Shown here: positions 44,848 through 53,229 of the stretch, piece after piece
Layout: each line of letters opens with the position of its first letter
Position numbering within the stretch: position 1 is the stretch's first letter
Assembly: GCA_013289685.1 (NCBI GenBank)
Contig: JABCZL010000005.1
Location: 310,001 to 374,000 of the forward strand
Direction of reading: 5' to 3'
DNA length: 64,000 nucleotides
Source of the DNA: Acidobacteriota bacterium
Lineage (GTDB): Bacteria; Acidobacteriota; Terriglobia; Terriglobales; Acidobacteriaceae
Notes under the pieces: model-generated
What the model saw: the letters and a program-made list of their open reading frames with translations, nothing else
Database searches by the model: none
Told to the model about the DNA's origin: nothing
Position numbers and translations under genes: made by a program

Positions 44848-45119
44848 GACTCAGCCGCGACAAAGCCAACGTGCTGGCCAAGGCCGTTTCCGAAGTCCTC
44901 AAGCAGATGGACGAGGTTGAGTTCATCGAAGACTTCAACACCATCCGCCAGGAAACGCGAAAGATTCTTGAAGAACTGCTCATGCAGGAAGCCAGAATCG
45001 ACACCGCGGCCCGCCAGAAAATCGAGAGCCAGAAACGTACCATCCTCGAAGGCTCGCAAGAGTGGGACATCCTCTACCGCAAGTACTACAACGAAGAAGT
45101 GAAGAAGCTGGGCGTCTAG
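44844..45119 (+). CDS. DUF507 family protein, copy 2
   Basis: This is a 91-residue helical partner of the previous gene, starting at a GTG in a GTGA overlap. It keeps the family pattern (MRLSRDKANVLAKAVSEVL, IRQETRKILEELLMQE, YRKYYNEEVKKLGV). The function of the family is unknown. The queG gene begins 41 bases later on the same strand, so all three may form one operon. Confidence 0.85.
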   Translation: MRLSRDKANVLAKAVSEVLKQMDEVEFIEDFNTIRQETRKILEELLMQEARIDTAARQKIESQKRTILEGSQEWDILYRKYYNEEVKKLGV

Positions 45120-45160
45120 CAAGTCCTTCCCATCCTCCACCGCCTGCTCCGAGGTGATCG

Positions 45161-46237
45161 TTGGCAAATCAGATCAGCGACGTAAAGGCCATGATCAAGC
45201 GCGCCGCCGATGCGGCCGGCTTTGACCTTGCGGGCATCGCTCCCGCCGCCGATGCTGCCGAACTCAAGCATTTTCCCCAATGGATTGCCGCTGGCTATGC
45301 TGGCGAAATGAAATACCTGGAAGCGCGTGATGACCGCGGCGATTTCAAACGGGCCTCGCTCGCTCGCGTCGCGCCGTGGGCGAAAAGCGTGATCGTCTGC
45401 GCCATCAACTACAACACGGAGCATCCCTACTCAACCGAGGTCCACGACGCCGATCGCGGCTGGATCTCCCGCTACGCCTGGAGCCGCGAGGATTACCACG
45501 ATGGAGTCCTGCGCCGCCTCAAGCAGGTAGAGCGCGAACTGCACCAAGCTGTAGGCGACTCGCAACCAACCGTCGTTACCCGCAGCTATGTCGACACCGG
45601 CCCCATTGTCGAACGCGTCTTTGCCAAGTATGCCGGCGTGGGCTGGATCGGAAAGAATACCTGCATCATCAATCAGAAAAAAGGCTCGTGGCTTTTCCTG
45701 GGCGTGATCCTCACCTCGCTCGAACTTGCGCCCGACCTGCCCGCTCCGGACCGCTGCGGTACCTGCACTCGCTGCATCGAAGCCTGCCCGACCGACGCGA
45801 TTCTCGCGCCCTACCAGCTCGATTCCAACAAATGCATTTCGTATCTCACGATTGAAAAACGCGGACCGATCCCGGAGGAATTGCGCGCAGGGATGGGCCG
45901 CCACGTTTTCGGCTGCGACATTTGCCAGGACGTTTGCCCGTGGAACCGCAAAGCCCCGGCCTCAACTGCGTCGGAATTCGATCCTCGCCCCGGCCTGGTC
46001 AACCCTGCCCTGGACTGGCTCGCAGAAATGTCGGCGGAAGAGTTTCGCGCCGCCTTTCGCGGATCGCCCATCCGCCGCACCAAGCGCTCCGGCCTTCGCC
46101 GCAACGTCGCCATCGCCATGGGCAACAGCGGTAACAAAGAATTCCTGCCCCAGCTCGACCTACTAGCCGCCGACGATGACGAATCGGTCCGCGAAAGCGC
46201 AGAGTGGGCGAGAAGACGCCTGGCTTCCACCTGGTAG
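45161..46237 (+). CDS. queG: epoxyqueuosine reductase QueG
   Basis: This is a 358-residue cobalamin- and iron-sulfur-dependent enzyme that reduces epoxyqueuosine to queuosine in tRNA. Two [4Fe-4S] cluster motifs are complete: CGTCTRCIEACP at about 199-210 and CDICQDVCPWN at about 252-262. RSYVDTGPIVER near 141-152 holds the conserved Asp, and GWIGKNTCIINQKKGSW is diagnostic for the family. The C-terminus has a HEAT-like repeat (SAEWARRRLAST). Translation probably starts at the TTG at 45161, six bases after GAGGTG. Confidence 0.95.
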   Translation: MANQISDVKAMIKRAADAAGFDLAGIAPAADAAELKHFPQWIAAGYAGEMKYLEARDDRGDFKRASLARVAPWAKSVIVCAINYNTEHPYSTEVHDADRGWISRYAWSREDYHDGVLRRLKQVERELHQAVGDSQPTVVTRSYVDTGPIVERVFAKYAGVGWIGKNTCIINQKKGSWLFLGVILTSLELAPDLPAPDRCGTCTRCIEACPTDAILAPYQLDSNKCISYLTIEKRGPIPEELRAGMGRHVFGCDICQDVCPWNRKAPASTASEFDPRPGLVNPALDWLAEMSAEEFRAAFRGSPIRRTKRSGLRRNVAIAMGNSGNKEFLPQLDLLAADDDESVRESAEWARRRLASTW

Positions 46238-46252
46238 TCAATGCTCGACCGC

Positions 46253-46270
46253 ACAGCCGGGGGCGGCTGT
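46253..46270. repeat. short hairpin repeat
   Basis: ACAGCCG (46253-46259) pairs with CGGCTGT (46264-46270) around a GGGG loop, 16 bases after queG. A similar sequence is common as a dispersed intergenic repeat in related genomes (from memory). It could also help end the queG transcript. Confidence 0.5.
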
Positions 46271-46438
46271 CCCTACATAATGCCTCGCTCTAGTTTCGCC
46301 TTATCTTTGCTCTACGTCGATCCCTTTTCACTCCAAGATTCACTGATCTTCCGTAACTGGTTTTCCCGATTATCAGCAACTAATCTCTGTCTAAAGGGTT
46401 CTTAATAAGCAGGTTAAGGTAAATCGTCTGAGGTGATC

Positions 46439-47800
46439 ATGCGTCCACGCCACATCCAATCCATGCGGCGCGCGGTAGGCGTTCTGGTCGGGATTGTCGT
46501 GGCCTGCGCGTCTCTTGCGGGCGCCTCGGCGACGCTTCTTCTTGAGGAACCTTACGGCAGGCTGGGGTTCTTCACCGCGACCGGGCATGCCGCGGTATAT
46601 CTCTCCGGCGTCTGCGCTGACACCCCTCTGGTTCTACGCCGCTGTGCACCGGGAGAAACCGGAGTCGTTCTCAGCCGCTACGATGGAGTGGGCGGATACG
46701 ACTGGGTCGCCATTCCTCTGATCCCTTACCTGTATGCGGTCGAACGTCCGGAAGATGTGCCGTTATTTGCCGACGCGAAGATGACCCTCTTTCTCCGCGA
46801 TCGCTACCGCCGCAAGTATCTGGAAGCGATTGCCCCCGACGTGAAAAACGGCGAAACTCCCGGCGGAAATTGGTACGAACTCGTCGGCTCAGCCTATGAT
46901 CGGACCATCTACGGCTTCGAGATTGAGACCACGCCCGAACAGGACGAGGCTCTGATCCACAAGCTCAACTCCTCGCCCAACCAGTCTCATTTCCATCTGG
47001 TCTCCAACAACTGCGCTGACTTCGCCAAAGACATCCTCAACTTCTATTACCCGAAGTCGCTGCATCGCAGCGTAGTGGCCGATGTGGGCATGACCACGCC
47101 CAAGCAGATGGCGAAAATGTTGACCAAGTTCAGCGACCGCCATCCCGAACTCCAGTCTTCGCGGCTCATCATCGCACAGGTGCCAGGCAACATGCCCCGC
47201 AGTTCAACGGTGCGCGGAGTCGTCGATTCCTTCTTTCGATCGAAGAAGTACATCGTGCCCAGCGCGGTGGTCAGCCCCATCTTTGCCGGGTGCGTGGCGG
47301 CCGTATATGTGGGCACGGGCGCGGGCCACTTCGATCCGGCCCGCAACGCCATGGTATTCGTTGTAGGCAGCGAGCGCGAACGGCCCCTCGATCGCGAAGA
47401 TCGCCGGGCCTACCAACTGGAACTGAAACATTTCCTCGCGGGCGCTTATCCGGAGAAACGCGGCCGGAATGCCGACAAGGTCTGGGAGAAACTGCAATCC
47501 CGGGCAAAGTCAGGCGTCGATGAACAGGGCAGGCCGGTTCTTCAACTTCAGGTTGGAGACAGCCTGGTTCAGGTCGGAGTGTCCGCCGACAATGTCTTGA
47601 ACGGCAACGTCCCTCCGCTGTTGATACGCCAGCTTCTTGAAGCTCGCCTGCAGTCGGAATTGCGCAGCCGATCGGCGCAGGCTCTAACCGACACGGAAGT
47701 CGCGCGCGACTGGAAGCTCCTCCAGAAATCACTCGCGGAGGGCGGCACGACGGATACGCCGCCGCGCCCCGCACCAAATTCCCGCGGAAACCGGCCCTAG
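46439..47800 (+). CDS. exported protein, candidate permuted papain-like fold
   Basis: This is a protein of about 453 residues with an N-terminal signal or anchor (VGVLVGIVVACASLAGASA). Two motifs suggest a circularly permuted papain-like (NlpC/P60/DUF4105-like) domain: TGHAAVYLSGVC with His50 first, then HLVSNNCADFAKDILNFYYP with Cys192 in an NNC context. That order (His before Cys) is the permuted one. If active it would be a cysteine peptidase or amidase acting in the envelope. The C-terminal 250 residues are unrecognised and end in a Pro/Arg tail. The ATG at 46439 lies just after AGGTGATC. Catalysis is inferred only. Confidence 0.7.
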   Translation: MRPRHIQSMRRAVGVLVGIVVACASLAGASATLLLEEPYGRLGFFTATGHAAVYLSGVCADTPLVLRRCAPGETGVVLSRYDGVGGYDWVAIPLIPYLYAVERPEDVPLFADAKMTLFLRDRYRRKYLEAIAPDVKNGETPGGNWYELVGSAYDRTIYGFEIETTPEQDEALIHKLNSSPNQSHFHLVSNNCADFAKDILNFYYPKSLHRSVVADVGMTTPKQMAKMLTKFSDRHPELQSSRLIIAQVPGNMPRSSTVRGVVDSFFRSKKYIVPSAVVSPIFAGCVAAVYVGTGAGHFDPARNAMVFVVGSERERPLDREDRRAYQLELKHFLAGAYPEKRGRNADKVWEKLQSRAKSGVDEQGRPVLQLQVGDSLVQVGVSADNVLNGNVPPLLIRQLLEARLQSELRSRSAQALTDTEVARDWKLLQKSLAEGGTTDTPPRPAPNSRGNRP

Positions 47801-47822
47801 TTCGTCATCCGCCGATTTTTTT

Positions 47823-47856
47823 GTCATTCCGAGCGAAGCGAGGAATCTGCTGTCCT
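47823..47856. repeat. dispersed GTCATTCCGAG-type repeat
   Basis: TCATTCCGAGCGAAGCGAGG followed by AATCTGCTGTCC sits between two convergent genes. Its arms ATTCC and GGAAT can pair around a Cys/Gly-rich codon-free core. This word is a well-known dispersed intergenic element in many soil bacteria (from memory). Confidence 0.55.
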
Positions 47857-47878
47857 GTACACTGCGAATCTGCGGCGC

Positions 47879-48682
47879 CTACTGTTGTTCCTGCGGTGGC
47901 CGCGGCGGCATCACCGTGCCCGGCATACCCGGTTGCACCATCGGTTGCTGCTGCTGTTGGAGTTGCATTTGACGTTGCTGCATCTCCTGGAGCATTTCCT
48001 GCGGCGTCTTCACACCCGGCTGTTCGGGACTAGCCGGTTGTTCGGCCTCTGCCGCTGCCTGGTCCGCGGCGTCGTCCGTGTTGTCGTCCGTTGCTTCCGC
48101 TTCATTCGCGTCGGCCTCTGGCTGCGCCATGTTAGGAGGCACATTCCCAGGATGCTGTTCCGCCAGCGAGGGACCATTGGACGAACTCAGGTCCGGCCCC
48201 GTTTTTGCCACCAGCACCACGCGCGTCAATAATGCGTCGTTTGTCGGCGATCCCAGCAGCACGTAATTGAACCGCGATCCATTCAGCAACTCGGCGACGA
48301 CTGCCCGCGCTGGCCCCGGTCCTAAATGGGTCACCACTCGATCTGGCGCCGCGGGAATCTCGATCTCTGCCCCAGTCTGTTTGCGCACGGCGCGCAAAAT
48401 ATCGCCCAGCGTTGAGTTGGGCGCAACGATCGTCAGCTGCTCGTTTTGATAGCTAACCTGTGGCGGCACCGGCGCGATCAATTCCAGCGGGATCGGCTGT
48501 ACTGGCCCAGTGGGCCCGGAAGGCAACGGAGGCAGCGGTGCAGGTGCAGGCTTTTTTGGCTTTCGGTGGTTCTGACTTTGAGACGATGCAGCGCCAGCAG
48601 CGCAAGCAATCCCTGGGCACAGAACGGCGGCGCACAGAACCACGACAGCGGCAGCCCCTTTGAATTTCAATCCTGTGCTCAT
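47879..48682 (-). CDS. exported secretin-like (STN) domain protein
   Basis: This is a protein of about 267 residues with a signal peptide (AVVVLCAAVLCPGIACA), a Pro-rich segment, and then a short domain, LTIVAPNSTLGDILRAVRKQTGAEI followed by GPARAVVAELLNGSRFNYVLLG. The pattern is that of the secretin/TonB short N-terminal (STN) domain. The tail is acidic and then Gln/Met/Pro-rich (QEMLQEMQQRQMQLQQQQQP). There is no barrel domain, so it cannot be a secretin itself. The ATG at 48682 has GGAGGAG six bases upstream. Possible roles are a pilotin or accessory protein of a secretion or pilus system, but no partner genes are near. Confidence 0.7.
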   Translation of the reverse strand: MSTGLKFKGAAAVVVLCAAVLCPGIACAAGAASSQSQNHRKPKKPAPAPLPPLPSGPTGPVQPIPLELIAPVPPQVSYQNEQLTIVAPNSTLGDILRAVRKQTGAEIEIPAAPDRVVTHLGPGPARAVVAELLNGSRFNYVLLGSPTNDALLTRVVLVAKTGPDLSSSNGPSLAEQHPGNVPPNMAQPEADANEAEATDDNTDDAADQAAAEAEQPASPEQPGVKTPQEMLQEMQQRQMQLQQQQQPMVQPGMPGTVMPPRPPQEQQ

Positions 48683-48960
48683 GACCACTCCTCCATCTGA
48701 CCCGCAAAACGCCAAGGCGCCTTGACCAGAATTCTAGCACTCGGTCCCGGCCTGAAAAACTGTCGGTACAGCGTCCCAAAAGGGAACGTCTTAACATTAC
48801 TCTCTTGCACATACGGGCGCCATGGCACGAACCGGGGAACCTCCAAGTCGATGGCAGTCAATGACTTCCAGCTGGCGAAAATCTTATCCGGGCCCGCCGA
48901 CGCTAGCGTAAACTGACGCAGTCCTTTCTACCCCTTTTGAAACTAAAGGCGAAACCCGCT

Positions 48961-49974
48961 ATGAACCAGCCGTCCCCCAGGCTCGACCGCGCCCTCGGGA
49001 TTCTACTGTCGGCACTCGCCTTTTCGTCGTTGATCACCCACGCGCAGAGTTGTAAGACTTCGAGTGAACTCGACGACGCCCCCCGCGCCGCCATCACGGC
49101 CGCGGGCCAGCGTTATTTCGGACGGGCGGCCAAAGCTGATTTCGCTTCTTTACGCCAGAGCGCCACCTCCAGCCTCGCCTCCGATTTCTCCGGCATCGAG
49201 ACCACCGTTAAAGACCATCAGCAGGACCTCGCCGGCGTCCAGGCGACCGTGAAATCCGTCTTTCTGCTCGAAGCTGAGGGCGCCGCGCCAATTCCGCGGG
49301 CCGAGTTCTACTGCGGAGTCTTCGGCAAGAACGGTCAGACCTCCGACAGCGCCATCTTCGCGCTCGACAACCTGGCTCCGGGCAAATATGCCGTCGTACT
49401 ACTCGATGTGCCTTCGCCCAAGGGACGAATCATGTTTTCTGAAATTCTCCAGCAGGCGGGAACCGACTGGAAATTAGGCGGCCTTTACATTAAGGCGGCG
49501 CAGGTCGCAGGCCACGATAGCGACTGGTTTGTGGCCCGTGCCCGCGAGTACAAAACCAAAGGCCAACTGTATAACGCGTGGTTCTATTACGTAGAAGCGA
49601 GCAACCTTATCTCGCCGGTGCCGTTCATGGCGACGGCCGCCACTGACAAGCTTTCCGACGAATTACAAAATCGTCGCCCCGCGGACCTTCCCGCCGACGG
49701 AAAAACCGCGGACCTCGCCGTTCCGCCCGCTATCTACAAACTCAACGCGATCTTTCCCGCGGGTGTGGCCAATGACCTGGACCTGATCGTGAAGTATCAG
49801 GCCGCCGATATTTCCAACACCAACCTCGCCTACCAGAACAACGTTGCAGTGATCAAAGCGCTGGTCGCGAAGTATCCGGAAGTGCGAGACGCCTTCGCCG
49901 GCGTGGTCGCGCGCGCCGTCGATCCCAGCGGTCGAGATTACGGAACTCTGCTGGCGATGAAGGACGCGAAGTAG
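48961..49974 (+). CDS. exported protein of unknown function
   Basis: This is a protein of about 337 residues with a signal peptide (LGILLSALAFSSLITHAQ). The sequence contains a repeated-helix region (QRYFGRAAKADFASLRQSATSSLASDF), a beta-rich middle (APIPRAEFYCGVFGKNGQTSDSA) and the phrase WFVARAREYKTKGQLYNAWFYYVEA, which looks TPR-like. I do not recognise the family. The ATG at 48961 follows AAAGGCGA by eight bases; a TTG at 48937 is in frame but weaker. A strong terminator follows. Confidence 0.75.
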   Translation: MNQPSPRLDRALGILLSALAFSSLITHAQSCKTSSELDDAPRAAITAAGQRYFGRAAKADFASLRQSATSSLASDFSGIETTVKDHQQDLAGVQATVKSVFLLEAEGAAPIPRAEFYCGVFGKNGQTSDSAIFALDNLAPGKYAVVLLDVPSPKGRIMFSEILQQAGTDWKLGGLYIKAAQVAGHDSDWFVARAREYKTKGQLYNAWFYYVEASNLISPVPFMATAATDKLSDELQNRRPADLPADGKTADLAVPPAIYKLNAIFPAGVANDLDLIVKYQAADISNTNLAYQNNVAVIKALVAKYPEVRDAFAGVVARAVDPSGRDYGTLLAMKDAK

Positions 49975-50000
49975 CGGGCAGTTGGATCGGACGCCGGGTG

Positions 50001-50042
50001 CCCCATTTCTCGCGCGTTCTTTGCGCGAGAAGTGGGGATTTT
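50001..50042 (+). terminator. strong intrinsic terminator
   Basis: CCCCATTTCTCGCGC (50001-50015) pairs with GCGCGAGAAGTGGGG (50023-50037), 15 bp with one mismatch and a 7-base loop, followed by ATTTTC. It lies 26 bases after the stop of the preceding plus-strand gene. Confidence 0.75.
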
Positions 50043-50150
50043 CGACAGAGCGAAGTCGAAGGGCGGCGAAAGAATGCAGCCCACAGCGCAAGCTGTGGGT
50101 GATGAGATGGGAGCGAGCAAGCCCCGGAGGGGCGAAAGAACAATTCGCCC
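50041..50150. repeat. compound palindromic (REP-like) element
   Basis: Three hairpins lie side by side: TTCGAC/GTCGAA (50041-50059), CCCACAGC-GCAA-GCTGTGGG (50080-50099) and a CCCCGGAGGGG palindrome near 50128. The phrases GAGCGAGCAAGCCCCGGAGG and GCGAAAGAA recur across intergenic DNA of acidobacteria (from memory). The element fills the space between two convergent genes. Confidence 0.65.
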
Positions 50151-50153
50151 GAA

Positions 50154-51962
50154 CTACACCCGAGCGTCCTCCAGCAAACACTCCTTCGGATCTTTGTCGT
50201 CTCGTAATCCTAAAAACACCGGAGCGCGCAGCTTCGGTCCGCTGCCCTCGCTGGTCCCGTCAGTCCACTCTGCGAACTCGATCTCCGCCACCAACTCCGG
50301 CTTCACCCAACTCACCTGGCGCAGAGCCTCAACCTCTCCGAAGAACGGATTTTTCTTCGTCTCCAGCTTCTTCAACACTTTCCAAATTTCGTCCAGCGAG
50401 TTCTGATCAAACCCGCTGCCCGCCTGCCCCACGTGAATCAGGCGCGCCTTTTTATCGTACAGTCCCAGCACGAGCGATCCGAAGTGTGCGCGGCTGCCTT
50501 CCGGCTCCGTATATCCCCCAATCACACACTCGCTGCGATGCCGGATCTTGATCTTCAGCCACTCGCGGCTGCGGCGTTCTTCATAGAAACTCGCGCGCTT
50601 CTTGGCGACGATCCCTTCCAGTCCCTTCTGCCGCGCCATCTCAAACAGCGCCTTGCCGTGCTCGGCATAGTGATCGGAAAAGCGCACCACATCGCCCGCT
50701 ACCACCAGCGACGCCAGCTTCTGCTTGCGGTCCTCCAGCGGCACGCGTCGCCAGTCGTAGCCATCGAGATAAAGCAGATCGAAGGCGTAATACAGCACCG
50801 GCACATCCGCATTCGCCGTCGCACGCTTCCCGCCCGGACGAAATCCCGTGCGCTGCTGCATCAAACTGAATGACGCCTTCCCCTCCTCATCGAGCGCCAC
50901 CACTTCGCCATCCAGAATCGCAGTCTTCGCCTGGATAAATTGCGCCATGTCCTTCAACTCGGGATAACGCGGCGTCAGGTCATTCTGATTCCGCGACACC
51001 AGCCGCACTTTTCCGCCGTCGATAAACGCGATCGCGCGATACCCATCCCACTTGATCTCAAACAGCCACTCCGCCCCGTCAAACGCTTTCTCCAACGCTT
51101 CCGCCAGCATGGGATGAATCTTCGCCGGCATCGACCTCTTCACCGGTCCGCTCGAAGACTCCGCCGCCGAAGAAACAGCCTTAACCACAGAGGCCACAGG
51201 GGACACAGAGGTTTTCCTCTTCGTCTTTCCCCTGTGTTTCTCCGTGCCCTCTGTGGTTATCTCTTGCTTTTTCTTCTCAACCCGCGCCACCGCATCCGCC
51301 AGCCAGGCAGCCTTCAATCGCCCGCGCCCCGCGGGCCGGCTCTTCCACTCCGCCGATCCCGCGTCCCCCGCAACTTGCTCCAGGGTCCGCCCGCTCAGCA
51401 CCGACGTATCGATTGACTCAATGTCGTATCCCTCCACCGCCTGATCGTCGTGCTTCTTGATCATCAACCACTCGTTGCCCTTGCTTCCCGGACGCCGCCC
51501 CTTCATCTTGACCAGAGCGAAGTCCCCCTGCAGTCGTTTCCCATTCAAACGAAATTTCAAATCTCCCTTGGCGAGCATGGCCGCCGCTTCCGCCTCCGTT
51601 CCCGGTACATACTTTCCCTGCACCGCCACCGGAGACAGCGGCTGCCACGTGCCCACGTCCCACACGATCACGGTCCCCGCACCGTAATTGTTCTCCGGAA
51701 TATTCCCTTCAAAATCGAAATAAGAAACCGGATGATCCTCGACCTGCATTGCCAGCCGTTTGTCCGCCGGGTCAAGCGACGGCCCCCTCGGCACCGCCCA
51801 CGATTTCAGCACGCCTTCCATCTCCAGCCGAAAATCGTAGTGCAGCCGCGTCGCATCGTGCATCTGCACGACAAAGCGATTCCCCGCCTTCGTCGCCACT
51901 TTCGGTGGAGGCTCTGGCGTCTCCTCAAACCGCCGCTTCCGCTTATATTCTTCGAGCGCCAT
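50154..51962 (-). CDS. ligD: LigD-type ATP-dependent DNA ligase with 3'-phosphoesterase domain
   Basis: This is a 602-residue NHEJ-type ligase. The N-terminal 3'-phosphoesterase domain (1-190) has HDATRLHYDFRLE (His35, His41) and EDHPVSYFDFEGNIPENNYG. The ligase domain (275-602) has motif I FEIKWDGYRA with the adenylated Lys304, LDGEVVALDEEG, YYAFDLLYLDG and EGIVAKKRASFY. No polymerase domain is present, so the primase-like partner and Ku must be encoded elsewhere. Residues 235-261 of the linker (ITTEGTEKHRG and on) are encoded by a dispersed DNA repeat, see 51182-51259. Confidence 0.93.
   Translation of the reverse strand: MALEEYKRKRRFEETPEPPPKVATKAGNRFVVQMHDATRLHYDFRLEMEGVLKSWAVPRGPSLDPADKRLAMQVEDHPVSYFDFEGNIPENNYGAGTVIVWDVGTWQPLSPVAVQGKYVPGTEAEAAAMLAKGDLKFRLNGKRLQGDFALVKMKGRRPGSKGNEWLMIKKHDDQAVEGYDIESIDTSVLSGRTLEQVAGDAGSAEWKSRPAGRGRLKAAWLADAVARVEKKKQEITTEGTEKHRGKTKRKTSVSPVASVVKAVSSAAESSSGPVKRSMPAKIHPMLAEALEKAFDGAEWLFEIKWDGYRAIAFIDGGKVRLVSRNQNDLTPRYPELKDMAQFIQAKTAILDGEVVALDEEGKASFSLMQQRTGFRPGGKRATANADVPVLYYAFDLLYLDGYDWRRVPLEDRKQKLASLVVAGDVVRFSDHYAEHGKALFEMARQKGLEGIVAKKRASFYEERRSREWLKIKIRHRSECVIGGYTEPEGSRAHFGSLVLGLYDKKARLIHVGQAGSGFDQNSLDEIWKVLKKLETKKNPFFGEVEALRQVSWVKPELVAEIEFAEWTDGTSEGSGPKLRAPVFLGLRDDKDPKECLLEDARV
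51182..51259. repeat. dispersed inverted repeat inside ligD linker
   Basis: TAACCACAGAGG (51182-51193) and CCTCTGTGGTTA (51248-51259) are perfect inverted arms around further ACACAGAGG-like words. Part of the same element, TTAACCACAGAGG, recurs at 51975-51987 just upstream of the ligase start codon. Translated it gives residues like TTEGTEKHRGK, a known sign of this element in coding frames (from memory). Confidence 0.75.
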
Positions 51963-52126
51963 GGAAAACGCTATTTAACCACAGAGGCGCCGCGAGAGGT
52001 TTGTGGTGTAGGGCGTATGGGATTGGCTTTGTGTGGGCCCGGCGCCCTCGCCCGCCCAGGCCGAGCAAAACTCGGCCGCCGCCTGAAACCACACCAACGC
52101 TAGATTCGCACTAGAATGCAAGAACG

Positions 52127-52570
52127 ATGCAACGCGAATTCCCCGAAGTCCCGTTGGTCGGCGTCGGCGCCGTCATCATAGAAGGCCCCATCGAAGACTC
52201 CCGTGTCCTCCTGGTCAAACGCGCTCACCCGCCCCTGCAAGCCCAGTGGTCCATTCCCGGAGGTGTCCTCGAAGTCGGCGAACTGGTCCGCGAAGGCGCC
52301 ATCCGCGAGGCCCGCGAAGAAACCGGACTCATCGTCGAACCCGCGGACCTGCTCGGAGTCTACGACCGCGTCCTGCGCAACCCTGACCAGCGTGTGCAAT
52401 ATCACTATGTGCTAATCGATTTCCTCTGCCGCCGAGTTGGAGGAGACCTGCAGGCGGCAGATGACGCCGCCGAAGTCCGCTGGTTCACGCGCGAAGAGCT
52501 ACCCGAGCTGAACCTGGCCGAAGACGCGCAGGATGTGATTCACAAGGGATTTGCGAAGCTAAGCCGGTGA
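52127..52570 (+). CDS. NUDIX hydrolase
   Basis: This is a 147-residue NUDIX hydrolase that cleaves a nucleoside-diphosphate-linked compound. The NUDIX box GX5EX7REUXEEXGU is intact from Gly46 to Leu68 (GVLEVGE, then REAREETGL). RVQYHYVLIDFLCRRVGG and VRWFTREELPEL are typical of ADP-ribose-pyrophosphatase or MutT-like members. Its stop lies inside the end of the convergent DUF2007 gene (12-base overlap). The substrate cannot be told. Confidence 0.92.
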   Translation: MQREFPEVPLVGVGAVIIEGPIEDSRVLLVKRAHPPLQAQWSIPGGVLEVGELVREGAIREAREETGLIVEPADLLGVYDRVLRNPDQRVQYHYVLIDFLCRRVGGDLQAADDAAEVRWFTREELPELNLAEDAQDVIHKGFAKLSR

Positions 52571-53014
52571 GTCGTCCTCTTCGGGAAGGGCGTCGGCGGA
52601 GACATTTTCTTCGAGAACTCGATTGGCCTCCTCGACCATGTCCGCGTCCACCCGCAATTTCACCCCACCGAGTGCGTTGGCGTTAAACCAGTCGAGCCGG
52701 ACCATGTTGTCGTCGAACAAAAATGCGTCGATTCCGGCTGCTGCCAGGAGTCCCTTCGCCAGTTCGGCTTCCAGCAGGTTCCAGAAGGTCCGGATCGGGA
52801 CCAGGTCGCGAAATTCCTCCGCCTTCGAATCCTGAGGTTCGTCCAAATGCCCGACGTATAGGCCTCGCCTTGCCAGCTCCGCCCGCAGCGCCTCGCGCGC
52901 CGCATCGGTCAATTCGGACATTTTCCCGGCCAACTGCTCCAACTCCCCATCCGACTGAGAAGAGTAAATTTCTGCCAGACGCTGGCGCTCCTGTGCAGGA
53001 TCAATCATGGCCAT
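52559..53014 (-). CDS. DUF2007 domain protein
   Basis: This is a 151-residue cytosolic protein. The N-terminal third is helical and charged (LAEIYSSQSDGELEQLAGKM). The C-terminal part is the DUF2007 (ferredoxin-like, signal-transducing) domain: PIRTFWNLLEAELAKGLLAAAGIDAFLFDD and ALGGVKLRVDADMVEEANRVL. Role unknown. Its 3' end overlaps the NUDIX gene by 12 bases. An ATG at 53008 is an alternative start, and no clear ribosome-binding site favours either. Confidence 0.85.
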   Translation of the reverse strand: MAMIDPAQERQRLAEIYSSQSDGELEQLAGKMSELTDAAREALRAELARRGLYVGHLDEPQDSKAEEFRDLVPIRTFWNLLEAELAKGLLAAAGIDAFLFDDNMVRLDWFNANALGGVKLRVDADMVEEANRVLEENVSADALPEEDDSPA

Positions 53015-53028
53015 GGCAGGGAATCATA

Positions 53029-53058
53029 CTCCTGAAGTTCGCTCTCCTGAAGTTCGCT
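53029..53058. repeat. perfect 15-bp tandem duplication
   Basis: CTCCTGAAGTTCGCT occurs twice head to tail, at 53029-53043 and 53044-53058, just upstream of the DUF2007 start. It contains GAAGTTCG, close to the core of the next repeat block. Confidence 0.85.
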
Positions 53059-53103
53059 CCGGGGTTGGCCGCGACAATCCGCGCAAATCCGTGGCCAGAT
53101 GTT

Positions 53104-53170
53104 GTTCGCAAGAATTTTGTTCGTAAACATAGTTTGTGAAAATAGTTCGTAAAGATAGTTCATAAATATA
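53104..53170. repeat. AT-rich 13-bp tandem repeat block
   Basis: Four units of 13 bases run head to tail: GTTCGTAAACATA (53119), GTTTGTGAAAATA (53132), GTTCGTAAAGATA (53145) and GTTCATAAATATA (53158). A degenerate fifth unit, GTTCGCAAGAATTTT, lies at 53104. The block is far richer in A/T than its surroundings and ends next to a strong terminator hairpin. Confidence 0.85.
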
Positions 53171-53173
53171 GAA

Positions 53174-53206
53174 CGGCCCGCAAGCTCAACTAGAGCCTGC
53201 GGGCCG
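53174..53206 (-). terminator. terminator of the minus-strand small transcript
   Basis: CGGCCCGCAAGCTC (53174-53187) pairs with GAGCCTGCGGGCCG (53193-53206), 14 bp with one wobble pair and a 5-base loop. On the minus strand it is followed by TTCTATATTTAT. This is a strong intrinsic terminator for a transcript arriving from about 53490. Confidence 0.75.
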
Positions 53207-53229
53207 CCCGGTGGACTGTTTGGGATTGA

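Noticed and set aside
53104..53170. Tandem repeat considered as a CRISPR array
   Set aside because: Units are 13 bp and directly adjacent, with no unique spacers; no cas genes are nearby.
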